DNA of 64,000 nt, taken from NCBI GenBank assembly GCA_041402045.1, contig JAWKSZ010000012.1:1-64000 (forward strand). The letters run 5' to 3'. Under the pieces are notes generated by a model that worked only from the letters and a program-made list of their open reading frames with translations, had not been told where the DNA came from and did no database searches. Position 1 is the stretch's first letter. Each line of letters starts with the position of its first letter. Positions 34,123 to 42,439 of this stretch are shown here, piece by piece. This DNA is from JAGQRJ01 sp041402045 (lineage in GTDB: Bacteria > Planctomycetota > J058). The position numbers and the translations under genes are program-made.

Positions 34123-36909
34123 TCAGGACCGCTTGCGGCCGCGACGGCGACGGCGGCCCCCGCGGGAGCGGCGGCGGCTCTTGCCCCCCGAACTGCCGGA
34201 GTCGTCAGCCTTGGCGGACTTGACGCGCTCCTCCCAGTAGCGGAGTTCGTCCCAGCCCGAGTCGGTGGCGCGACAGTGCAGCCAGAAGAGGACCACCGCC
34301 TGTCGGAAGTAGTCACGACCCAGCAGACGCTCGACGCGACCGCGGGCGCGAAGCTCGCCGTTGATCAGGCGACGCAACAGCAACACCGCTTGACGAATCC
34401 GGTCACGGTCTCGGCGGGCGAGGGAGTGCCGACGCGAAATGGGGTAGAGCACCTCGTCCGCCACCGCCTCGGAAGAGACGCGCTCGCCCGTCTCCGGGTC
34501 GAGCTGGTCGGACCTCGCCTCGAGCTCCTCCAACAACAAGGGAGCAAGCAACACCGAGAGGGTGAGTGCGTTGCCGACCTTCGCACCCCGGCGGTTGAGC
34601 ATGTCCAACCCAGCCAGGTAATTGATCATGAGCTCGAAACGATCGAAGGCGTCCGTGAACACGGGCCGGGAACGGACCGGCTCCTTCGCTCCCCCCCGAC
34701 GGCGACGGCGACGACGACGACTTGGGCGAGCAGGCATGACCTCCTCTGGGAACGAGGCCACCGCCTGCTCGAGCTTTCGGTTCCACCGCAAGACCTGCAA
34801 GATCGCAGCCGCGCGCGACTCCTCGCTCTCGAGGCCCGCGCGGTCCTTCAAGCCCGCCGACTCGAGATACGCGTCACGAGCAAAGGCCGCCGCCTCGAAC
34901 ATGTCGTCCATGAGGAACACGTGCGGATCCTCGACCCAATCGTTCGCCCCCTCCAGGGGCGGACGCTCCCAGGTCACCCGCAAGTAGCTCTTCACCATGC
35001 GCGAGTCGGGACGCCAGTCGTCCCGCGGAAACAAGACCTCGGGGCCCGGACCGATCGGACGGGGCGAACCCCACGCCTCCGGCGGCCACGCGTCCTCCCC
35101 GCCCTCACCCGAACCAGATGCGGCCTCGACCGCTTCGTCCTCGACCGGTCCCGAGGCGTGCGCACCCTTGGGCGCAACCGAGAAGGTCACCTGCGGCGGA
35201 GGCAACTCCTCGAGCGGCACCTCCTGCGCGACCTCAGGCACCGCCTCCCCGCTCGGCTCCGCGACCTCGCCCGGCGAGACGGGCGTGAGCCCCCCCTGCA
35301 ACGCCTGGCTCAGATCCAACTCGCCGTTCACGACCGCCGAGTCGCCCACGTCCGCGGCGTCCGCAGAGGCCCCGGAGGCCAACGCCTCGAACTCCTCCGC
35401 CGTCGACCCCTCCTCGACACCCTCCAACCCGTCGGCTGAGTCCTCGTCGCCGGAGCCGTCCTCGTCGGCCGAGTCCTCGTCGTCGTCGGCCGAGTCCTCG
35501 TCGCTGGAGTCGTCCTCGTCGCTGGAGTCGTCCTCGTCGGCCGAGTCCTCGTCGCCGGAGCCGTCCTCGTCGGCCGAGTCCTCGTCGCCGGAGCCGTCGT
35601 CCTCGTCCTCGGTCTCGGACCGCGCGGGGGGCACCCAGGGCGGCGAGTCGAGCCACGTCGCGACCTCGGGCAAGAGCTGGGCATGCAAGCCAGTCTCGGC
35701 CAAGACCTTCACGCAATTGGCTGCGTAGCCGCCCTTCAAGATCTTGAGGATCTCTTCGAGCAATCGACGCTGCGAGCACTCCGCGATCCGAGGTGCGTGC
35801 TGCTCGACCGCAGCCCGCACGGTCTCCTCGAGCTCGAACCCGCACTTCGCGGCGAACCTCGCCGCGCGGACCATGCGCACCGGGTCTTCCTCGAACGCGG
35901 CGTTCGGATCGTTGATCGTCCGCAGCACCCCTCGCTCGAGATCCTCCAACCCCCCCGTGTAGTCGATCACCTCCTGGGAGAAGGGATCGTAGAACAACGC
36001 GTTGACCGTGAAGTCCCGCCTCCGCGCGTCCTGCTCGGGATCACCGAACACATTGTTCCGCGCGAACTCGTCGTCCTCGTCACTCTCCTCTACCCGCCGC
36101 CGACTGCGCCCGCGGCGTCCTCCACGATCTCCGTCGTCGGCCGCAGCGTCCTCGTCCGAGTCTTCGCCGTCCTCCGCGCTGTCCTCGTCGTCGGAGGGAT
36201 CCGCCTCGTCCTCCGCGCTGTCGTCGTCCTCGTCGTCCTCGTCCTCGTCGGAGTCCTCGTCCTCGTCCTCGTCGTCGGAGTCCTCGTCGTCGTCGTCGTC
36301 GTCGGAGTCCTCGTCGTCGGAGTCCTCGTCGTCGGAGTCCTCGTCCGAGTCCTCGTCCGAGTCCTCGTCGTCGTCCTCCAAGTCCTCGTCGTCGTCGGAG
36401 TCCTCGTCCGAGTCCTCGTCGTCGTCCTCCAAGTCCTCGTCGTCGTCGGAGTCCTCGTCGTCGGAGTCGGAGTCGTCTTCCTCGTCCTCGGACCTCACAC
36501 GCCGCCTCCCGTCCGGGAAGCGGGGGATCACCCCGATATCGGAGACGTTGATCTCGACGCCCTCCTCGTCCTCGTCGTCCTCCGCCCCGTCCTCCTCCTC
36601 GAGCGCGTTGGGATCCGCGCGGAAGGTCGAGACCTCGATCACGTTGTCCCCGAAGATCACGTGCACCAGTCGGAAGCGGCGCCCGATCACCCGGGAGTTC
36701 GAGAACAGGCGACGCACCTGCCGCGGGCGCGCCGAGGTGATCACGTCGAAGTCCTTGGGCTCCAGGCCGACCATGAGGTCGCGCACGCAGCCCCCTACGA
36801 GGTATGCCTCGTAGTCATGGCGCCTCAGGCGCCGGAGGACCTTCAGCGCGTCGGGGTCGATCGCGCGGCTGGGAATCGAGTCGGTCTTGACGACGAGGGG
36901 GTCGGTCAT
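34123..36909 (-). CDS. Poly(A) polymerase/CCA-adding enzyme family protein with giant acidic inserts
   Basis: The product has 928 residues from ATG 36909 (GGAG upstream; an earlier in-frame ATG at 36963 would nearly abut the divergent kinase gene). Residues 33-60 hold the nucleotidyltransferase signature AYLVGGCVRDLMVGLEPKDF with catalytic D53 and D55. After VIFGDNVIEVSTFRAD the fold is interrupted by about 180 residues made almost only of Asp, Glu and Ser (about 104-282). It then resumes with RRRDFTVNALFYDPFSQEVI, GLEDLERGVLRTINDP and DPVRMVRAARFAAKCGFELE. A second acidic block spans about 433-496, and the C-terminus is a basic SRRRSRGGRRRRRGRKR tail. It should add nucleotides to RNA 3' ends. 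How the insert affects activity is unknown. Confidence 0.85.
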   Translation of the reverse strand: MTDPLVVKTDSIPSRAIDPDALKVLRRLRRHDYEAYLVGGCVRDLMVGLEPKDFDVITSARPRQVRRLFSNSRVIGRRFRLVHVIFGDNVIEVSTFRADPNALEEEDGAEDDEDEEGVEINVSDIGVIPRFPDGRRRVRSEDEEDDSDSDDEDSDDDEDLEDDDEDSDEDSDDDEDLEDDDEDSDEDSDEDSDDEDSDDEDSDDDDDDEDSDDEDEDEDSDEDEDDEDDDSAEDEADPSDDEDSAEDGEDSDEDAAADDGDRGGRRGRSRRRVEESDEDDEFARNNVFGDPEQDARRRDFTVNALFYDPFSQEVIDYTGGLEDLERGVLRTINDPNAAFEEDPVRMVRAARFAAKCGFELEETVRAAVEQHAPRIAECSQRRLLEEILKILKGGYAANCVKVLAETGLHAQLLPEVATWLDSPPWVPPARSETEDEDDGSGDEDSADEDGSGDEDSADEDDSSDEDDSSDEDSADDDEDSADEDGSGDEDSADGLEGVEEGSTAEEFEALASGASADAADVGDSAVVNGELDLSQALQGGLTPVSPGEVAEPSGEAVPEVAQEVPLEELPPPQVTFSVAPKGAHASGPVEDEAVEAASGSGEGGEDAWPPEAWGSPRPIGPGPEVLFPRDDWRPDSRMVKSYLRVTWERPPLEGANDWVEDPHVFLMDDMFEAAAFARDAYLESAGLKDRAGLESEESRAAAILQVLRWNRKLEQAVASFPEEVMPARPSRRRRRRRRGGAKEPVRSRPVFTDAFDRFELMINYLAGLDMLNRRGAKVGNALTLSVLLAPLLLEELEARSDQLDPETGERVSSEAVADEVLYPISRRHSLARRDRDRIRQAVLLLRRLINGELRARGRVERLLGRDYFRQAVVLFWLHCRATDSGWDELRYWEERVKSAKADDSGSSGGKSRRRSRGGRRRRRGRKRS
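36361..36463. repeat. 51-bp tandem duplication in the acidic insert of the poly(A) polymerase gene
   Basis: A unit with the landmark CCTCCAAGTCCTCG at 36376 recurs at 36427, exactly 51 bp later. It encodes a repeated 17-residue Asp/Glu/Ser block containing the only Leu of the insert (EDLEDDDED). Nearby GTCCTCGTC repeats show that the insert grew by local duplication. Confidence 0.65.
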
Positions 36910-36984
36910 GGCTCCGGTGGCGGCGTCGGGCGCCTTATCCGCAAGGAGGGCGTAAGCTATCATCTCGCGGCGGGATAGCGAGGC

Positions 36985-38529
36985 ATGAGCGACGTGGCCG
37001 AGCTGACAGACACCTCACCCAACCCGGCGGATCAACTCCTCGTCGACCTCGCGGTCAAGAACCACCTGATCTCGGTCCAGGAGGGCGAGGCCAGCCTGCG
37101 CGCGGCGCGGGCCGCAGGACAAGGCGTAGGCGTCTACCTCGTCACCTCGGGCCTCCTCGAGCCGCGCCACGTGGAGTCGCTGCAGAAGAAGGTCCAGCGG
37201 ATCTTCGCCGACCGCCCCCAGGAAGACACCGCCGTCCAGTCGACCCGGGTCACGCCCCAGGACGCGCACTCCACCGGCACCGGCCTCGTGCTCTTCGGCC
37301 GCCTGGCGGTGCGCCGGGGCTGGCTGACCCCCCTCGAGCTCGAGCGCAGCCTCGAAGAGCAGAAGCAGCTCAAGCAGCGCGGCCAGCCCGCGCGGATCGG
37401 CGAGGTCCTCGTGCGCCGGGGCCACCTGCACGAAGACCAGGTGCGCGCGATCCTCGAGGAGCAGGACCTCACGATCCTGGTGTGCAACGACTGCGAGCAG
37501 CGCTACAACGCCTCACGCGCCGGGTGCCCGAGCGTGTGCCCGACCTGCGGCGGCCAGCTGACCCGCACCGACGACCTGCGCGTCGAGGGCACCCACCCCG
37601 GCGACAGCCAGCTCGCGGGCACCGCCCCCACCAAGCGCTACGCCCCCACCAAGCAGCAGGACCCCCTGGGCCTGATCGGCCGCGAGTTCGCGGCGAGATA
37701 CTTCGTCGAGGGCCTCCTCGGCCGCGGGGGCATGGGCGCGGTCTACCTCGCCCGGCAGAAGTCGTTGGGCGTGCAGCGCGCGCTGAAGGTCATGCTCCGC
37801 GGCGCGGAGCAGGTCTACCCCGGCGAGCGCGAGCGCTTCATGCGCGAGGCCAAGCTCGTGGCCAGCCTCAAGCACCCGTCGGTGGTGCGCGTGATCGAGG
37901 CCGAGTGGGAGAGCAACCTGCGCTGGTTCACCATGGAGTTCGTCGAGGGCCAGTCCCTCGGAGAGCGCCTGGCGGCGGGCACGATCGGCGTCCCCGACAT
38001 GGCGCGGGTGGTGATCGAGGTCGCCCGCGGCATGCACTACGCCCACGGCCTGGGGGTGATCCACCGCGACCTCAAGCCCCACAACGTCATGATCGAGCCC
38101 AGCGGCCGCGCGCGCGTCCTCGACTTCGGGCTGGCCAAGAACCTCAGCGCGGCCAGCGCCGAGGAGCTGACCCAGGTCGGCGGGTTCGTAGGCACGCCCA
38201 GCTACATGGCCCCGGAGCAGGCCTCCGGCGACCCCCAGAGCGTGACCCACCTCGCCGACGTCTACGCCCTGGGCGCGATCCTCTACCAGGGCCTCGCCGG
38301 GCGCCCGCCCTTCGTAGGCTCCGGCGTGCTCCAGATCCTGCGCAAGGTGGTCAAGGAAGACCCCCGGGAGATTCGGGAATTGCACCCCCAGGCCCCCCCC
38401 GAGCTGTGCGCGATTGCAATGCGCGCGCTCTCGAAGGACCCTGGGCAGCGCTACCTCGACTGCGAACGCATGGCGAGTGCGATTGAAACCGCGCTCCGCC
38501 AAGTCCAAAATCAAGGCCGCTCGGGGTAG
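36985..38529 (+). CDS. Ser/Thr protein kinase with N-terminal MshEN-like module and zinc ribbon
   Basis: The 514-residue protein has no membrane helix. Residues about 15-65 and 100-160 hold two MshEN-like repeats, the second being LFGRLAVRRGWLTPLELERS followed by IGEVLVRRGHLHEDQVRAIL. A zinc ribbon follows with C167-x2-C170 and C185-x2-C188 (CNDCEQRY; CPTCGGQL). The kinase domain runs from about 235 to 505: LLGRGGMGAVYLAR, K268 in RALKVML, HRDLKPHN with D362, DFGLAKN with D380 and GTPSYMAPEQ. It is cytoplasmic, and the N-terminal module may sense a nucleotide or a partner. It heads a likely operon with an FHA protein and a histidine kinase (gaps of 30 and 10 nt). Confidence 0.88.
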   Translation: MSDVAELTDTSPNPADQLLVDLAVKNHLISVQEGEASLRAARAAGQGVGVYLVTSGLLEPRHVESLQKKVQRIFADRPQEDTAVQSTRVTPQDAHSTGTGLVLFGRLAVRRGWLTPLELERSLEEQKQLKQRGQPARIGEVLVRRGHLHEDQVRAILEEQDLTILVCNDCEQRYNASRAGCPSVCPTCGGQLTRTDDLRVEGTHPGDSQLAGTAPTKRYAPTKQQDPLGLIGREFAARYFVEGLLGRGGMGAVYLARQKSLGVQRALKVMLRGAEQVYPGERERFMREAKLVASLKHPSVVRVIEAEWESNLRWFTMEFVEGQSLGERLAAGTIGVPDMARVVIEVARGMHYAHGLGVIHRDLKPHNVMIEPSGRARVLDFGLAKNLSAASAEELTQVGGFVGTPSYMAPEQASGDPQSVTHLADVYALGAILYQGLAGRPPFVGSGVLQILRKVVKEDPREIRELHPQAPPELCAIAMRALSKDPGQRYLDCERMASAIETALRQVQNQGRSG

Positions 38530-38559
38530 CTGGCCGCCGAGTAGGCGGAGAGGTCGAAG

Positions 38560-39603
38560 ATGCCCATGTGGCTCGCTGCGCGCGGGGCGCCGCCCTTCAA
38601 GTTCGAGGAAGACCAGGACGTGGTGATCGGCCGCGACCAGGACTGCGACCTGTTCCTCTACTCGACCATGCTCTCGCGGCGTCACGCCAGCGTGCGCTGG
38701 CAACACGGCGTGCCCGTGCTGTTCGACCTCGACTCCCTCAACGGGACCTTCATGGGACCCGACCGGATCCGCCGCCGCCGCCTGCAAGACGGCGACGTGT
38801 TCCGCCTGGGCGATATCCCCGTGCTGTTCACCAAGTGCGACGGCCCCCCCGACCCCCCCGCCGACACCGACACGATCCTGCTCGAGGAGGCCGAGGAGTC
38901 CGCCGCCCCCGCGGCCGACAGCGAGGCCAGCCTCGAGACCCGGATCTTCAGCCGCTCCCACGCCTTCCACCAGGACGTGTTCAAGTTCAACGAGCTCGAG
39001 CAGCTGCGCCCCAAGATCGCGGGGTTCGAGGAGGCCCTCGAGGACGACGCGATCGCCGGCGACGACCTCTCCGCCTGGTGGCAGCGCGCGCCCGAGGCGC
39101 GCTCCCGCGCCCTGCTCGAGCTCCTCCGCTGCGGCGTCGTCCAGCCGCGCGCGACCACGATCTCGCTGCACGCCCTCGACCCCGCCGAGCGGGCCCGGCA
39201 CTGCGTGCTCACCCAGCGCGGCGGCAAGCTGCGCCGCCTGCTGGCCAACGGCCGCACCACCTGGAACGAAATGGCATCGCTGCGCTACCAGTCGCGCCGC
39301 AGCCCGCTGTTCAACGCGCTGCGCATGGCGGCCCGGGCCTATCGCCCGGGCGGCGGCCTGGACGAGCTCGACGTCCCGACCCTCGCCTACGAGCTCGAGA
39401 ACATTTACGCCCCGGACCTGGACGCGGCGACCCTCGACGGCGAGCTGCGCAACCTCATGCTCCTGGGGGTGATCCAGCCCGGCGCCGACACCGGCTGGGA
39501 GGCCTGGTATCCCGCGCGCTGGGACGACCCCCAGCTCGTGCGGATCGCCAAGCGGGGCCTCAATCTGCTCCACGGGTTCCGCCTCGAAGACGAGCAAGAG
39601 TGA
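38560..39603 (+). CDS. FHA domain protein
   Basis: The 347-residue protein has an FHA domain at about 10-90: VVIGRDQDCDLFLYSTMLSR with RRHASVRW next, and the loop LFDLDSLNGTFMGPDRIR. The rest (about 125-347) is a helical domain without a recognisable signature, containing FKFNELEQLRPKIAGFEEAL and LRRLLANGRTTWNEMASLRY. The second part resembles a winged-helix-like module but I cannot be sure. It lies 30 nt after the kinase at 36985 and 10 nt before the histidine kinase. It probably docks on phosphothreonine made by that kinase. Confidence 0.75.
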   Translation: MPMWLAARGAPPFKFEEDQDVVIGRDQDCDLFLYSTMLSRRHASVRWQHGVPVLFDLDSLNGTFMGPDRIRRRRLQDGDVFRLGDIPVLFTKCDGPPDPPADTDTILLEEAEESAAPAADSEASLETRIFSRSHAFHQDVFKFNELEQLRPKIAGFEEALEDDAIAGDDLSAWWQRAPEARSRALLELLRCGVVQPRATTISLHALDPAERARHCVLTQRGGKLRRLLANGRTTWNEMASLRYQSRRSPLFNALRMAARAYRPGGGLDELDVPTLAYELENIYAPDLDAATLDGELRNLMLLGVIQPGADTGWEAWYPARWDDPQLVRIAKRGLNLLHGFRLEDEQE

Positions 39604-39613
39604 CCCCGACCGC

Positions 39614-41857
39614 ATGAGCGCGTCGGCCGAAGGCGCCAACGAGCGCAAGCGCATGCTGCTGCTGTTCGGCGCGTCCACGCTCCCTCCGCTCGTGCTCCTG
39701 ACCGTGCTCGCGGTGATCGCGGCCCAGAACGACGGCGCCGCGCTGCGCTCGGTCGAGCGCGAGCGCAGCCTGCAGGCGGCGCAGCGCGGCGTGCGCGCGC
39801 TGGAGGACGCGCTGGCGGTGGCCGAGGAGGAGGTGCACGAGGCGCTCCAGCCCGGGCTGTTCGCGCGCCCCGACGCGGACCAGGTCCTGGAGGAGCTCCG
39901 CCGGGGCTACCCCTTCGCCGCGCGCGTGTTCGCGGTGGGCGGCGACGGCGCCGTGATCTGGCCGCGCCCCGACCTGCCCTTCAGCCCGCGAGAGTCGCTC
40001 ACGACCACCGCCCTCGAGTCGCCCGAAGAGAGCGCGGCCAGCCTTCAGGCCCGCGCGGAGCTGCTGGCGCTCTACGACCAGGCGCGCCAGTTCCAGCGCG
40101 CGGGCGAGCTGCTCGCCTCCCTCGCCGCGCTGGAGCAGATCGCCGCAGACCCGCGCGGCAGCGTGACCCTCCTGGCGCGAGCGAACCTGCGCCTGGGCCG
40201 GGTCCTCGAGCAGCTCGAGCAGCCCGAGGCGGCGCGCGCGGCCTACGCGCGCGCCGCGGCCGCGCCGCACCCCGTGCGCGACGACTCGCCGCTCGGCGCC
40301 CCGGTGCGGGTCGCCGCGGCCCTGGAGGTGTGCGCGCTGCACCTGGCCCAGGGCGAGGACGCCCGCGAGGACGCGGTCGGCCTGGCGCAGGGCCTGCTTC
40401 GCGGACGCTACAAGGAGGACCTCACCGAGGGCGAGTGGATCGAGGCCCTGGATCGGATCGCGGCCCTGTTCAAGGCGCTCCCTAACGGGCCCCCGCTGGA
40501 CCTGCTCCAGGAGAAGCACGACGTGCTCGCGCGCCTGAGCTGGCAGGCGCGGGTCAGCGAGGGCCTCGCCCCGGCGCTCCTGGGCGAGGCCGCGGGCTCC
40601 GCCGCGGGACGGATCGAACACCACCGCATGGGCGACGTGCTCCTGAGCTACCGCCTGATCCCCTCGATCTCTCCCGAGCAGAGCACCCTCGTCGGGTTCG
40701 AGCTCGACCGCGAGCTCCTGGTCGACGCCGTGCTCGCGCCCACCTGCCAGGCGCTGCAGACGTCCCTCGGCGAAGGCGAGGTGACCCTGATCGACGACCG
40801 CGGCCAGGTGCGCGCCCGGGCCGGGGCCAGCGAGCGCGACGACACGGCCCCCAGCGGGAGCGCGAGCCTCGCGTCCCTCGACCACTGGAGCCTGACCGTG
40901 AGCGCGCCCCCCGATCGGCTCGCCGCGGCGCGCCGCAACCGGATCGCGCTCTACGCTGCGTTGATCGGGCTCACCGCGCTCACCGCCTTCGCCGGGGCGC
41001 GGGCGACCCTGCGCTTCGTCGAGCGCAGCCTCGAGCTGGCCAAGCTCAAGAGCGACTTCCTCTCGAACATTACCCACGAGCTCAAGACGCCCCTGACCTC
41101 GATCAAGATGTACGGGGAAATGCTCGCCATGGGCCGCCCCCGCGCGGCGGACAAGCGCAAGGAGTACGCCGAGCAGATCGTGCTCCAGAGCGACCGCCTG
41201 CAGAAGCTGATCGAGGACATTCTGGACTACGCCCGCGCCGAGTCCGGCGCCGGCGAGACGAGCTACGTCCTCGCCGAGGAGGACGTGGCCGACACGGTGG
41301 CCGAGGCGATCGACCTGTTCCGCGCCTCGGCCAAGGTCCGCGGCTTCGACCTGTTCGTCGAGCTGCCCCCGGTCGCCGAGCTGCCCCCGGTGGACCTCGA
41401 CCGCGACGCGATCGTGCGCTCGGTGCTGAACCTCCTGAGCAACGCGGTCAAGTATTCGGGGGACGGGCGCTACATTCGCGTGCGGGTCACCCGCGACGGC
41501 CAGGACTGGATCGCGATCTCGGTCGAGGACCGCGGGCTCGGGATCGAGCCCAACGACCTGGAGAAGATCTTCGACCGCTTCTACCGCGCGGGCGACGTCG
41601 AGACCCGCGCCGTCTCGGGCACGGGCCTCGGGCTCTCGCTGGTCGATCAGATCGTGCGCGCCCACAACGGGCAGATCACCGTGGAGAGCGAGAAGGGCGC
41701 GGGCTCGGTGTTCACCGTGCAGCTCCCGATCGTCCCCGACTACCGCCTGCAGTGGCCGCCGCCCCCTGAGCCTCCCTCCGAGGACGAGATCTCCGCGATC
41801 AAGGCCCCGCCGCCCCCGCCGCTGGACCTCGACGACGACGACAACCCCGCGGCGTAG
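39614..41857 (+). CDS. Membrane sensor histidine kinase
   Basis: The 747-residue protein has an N-terminal membrane helix (about 14-38, LLLFGASTLPPLVLLTVLAV) and a second one near 437-458 (ALYAALIGLTALTAFAGARA). The roughly 400-residue periplasmic region between them includes TPR-like helices (LLASLAALEQIAADPRGSVT). The kinase core has the HisKA motif NITHELKTPLTSIKMYGEML with phospho-acceptor H488, then the HATPase boxes LNLLSNAVKYSGDGRYIRV, VEDRGLGIEPNDLEKIFDRF and GTGLGLSLVDQIVRAHNG. The protein ends in a Pro- and Asp-rich tail. No response regulator is adjacent, so its target is elsewhere or reached through the neighbouring kinase and FHA protein. Confidence 0.9.
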   Translation: MSASAEGANERKRMLLLFGASTLPPLVLLTVLAVIAAQNDGAALRSVERERSLQAAQRGVRALEDALAVAEEEVHEALQPGLFARPDADQVLEELRRGYPFAARVFAVGGDGAVIWPRPDLPFSPRESLTTTALESPEESAASLQARAELLALYDQARQFQRAGELLASLAALEQIAADPRGSVTLLARANLRLGRVLEQLEQPEAARAAYARAAAAPHPVRDDSPLGAPVRVAAALEVCALHLAQGEDAREDAVGLAQGLLRGRYKEDLTEGEWIEALDRIAALFKALPNGPPLDLLQEKHDVLARLSWQARVSEGLAPALLGEAAGSAAGRIEHHRMGDVLLSYRLIPSISPEQSTLVGFELDRELLVDAVLAPTCQALQTSLGEGEVTLIDDRGQVRARAGASERDDTAPSGSASLASLDHWSLTVSAPPDRLAAARRNRIALYAALIGLTALTAFAGARATLRFVERSLELAKLKSDFLSNITHELKTPLTSIKMYGEMLAMGRPRAADKRKEYAEQIVLQSDRLQKLIEDILDYARAESGAGETSYVLAEEDVADTVAEAIDLFRASAKVRGFDLFVELPPVAELPPVDLDRDAIVRSVLNLLSNAVKYSGDGRYIRVRVTRDGQDWIAISVEDRGLGIEPNDLEKIFDRFYRAGDVETRAVSGTGLGLSLVDQIVRAHNGQITVESEKGAGSVFTVQLPIVPDYRLQWPPPPEPPSEDEISAIKAPPPPPLDLDDDDNPAA

Positions 41858-42436
41858 CTACTCCGGGGGGCTCTGCATAAGGCCCCTGAGCTCGGCATAA
41901 GCCTCCGCGGCGCGCAGGCGCTGCGCGAGCTCACGCACGCGCTCCTCGGTCGCCTGAGCTCCGAGCGTCTCGATCGCCAGCTCCTCGGGCGCTCGCCAGT
42001 GATCTACGCTCACCGAGTCGATCGCGCCGTCGGGCTGGTAGGCCGCCGAGAGCGCGCTGCGTCCCCCCAGGTAGTAGGTGTCCGAGCCGATCGATTCGCC
42101 GGGCTCATGGTCCTCGGGCCACACGTGAGACTCGTCGGGCCGGCCCCAGCGCTCGCACAGGTCGTCGCGCCTCACCGGCTCCGTGGGCTGGGCCCACCGG
42201 ACGGTGGCGAGGCTCCCGCCCGCGAAGAACAGCTCGAGCTCCGTCCAGTTCACGCCAGGTTCTCGCAGCCCAACGTAGGTCAGGAAGCGGCCGTGCGCGC
42301 CGACGGCGCGGTCCGCGCTCGACGGCCCGAGGACCTCGAGCACGTCGCAGAGCCGTGAGGACCCCAACCACAGCGACAGCGTCAACGCTGCCGCGTCGCG
42401 CCGCCGGACCTCGAGGTACTCGCAGGTGAACGCCAT
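41858..42436 (-). CDS. Hypothetical protein downstream of HNH nuclease gene
   Basis: The 192-residue soluble protein begins MAFTCEYLEVRRRDAAALTL. It is rich in beta strands, with FLTYVGLREPGVNWTELELF and SDTYYLGGRSALSAAYQPDG, and ends in a helical segment (ERVRELAQRLRAAEAYAELR). I do not recognise it. Its ATG lies 3 nt after the stop of the HNH gene, so the two are almost certainly cotranscribed and could form an effector-partner pair. It converges with the histidine kinase gene, with stops side by side. Confidence 0.55.
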   Translation of the reverse strand: MAFTCEYLEVRRRDAAALTLSLWLGSSRLCDVLEVLGPSSADRAVGAHGRFLTYVGLREPGVNWTELELFFAGGSLATVRWAQPTEPVRRDDLCERWGRPDESHVWPEDHEPGESIGSDTYYLGGRSALSAAYQPDGAIDSVSVDHWRAPEELAIETLGAQATEERVRELAQRLRAAEAYAELRGLMQSPPE

Positions 42437-42439
42437 GTC

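Noticed and set aside
36002..36814. Ser-rich open frames on the plus strand opposite the acidic insert
   Set aside because: Runs of Ser/Glu are the complement of the Asp/Glu/Ser codons of the poly(A) polymerase insert. No start context or domain supports them.
1022..36958. GTAAGCT at 1022, 6397 and 36952 as a common promoter motif
   Set aside because: A seven-base string is expected about this often by chance in a window this long, and distances to the starts differ (22-59 nt).
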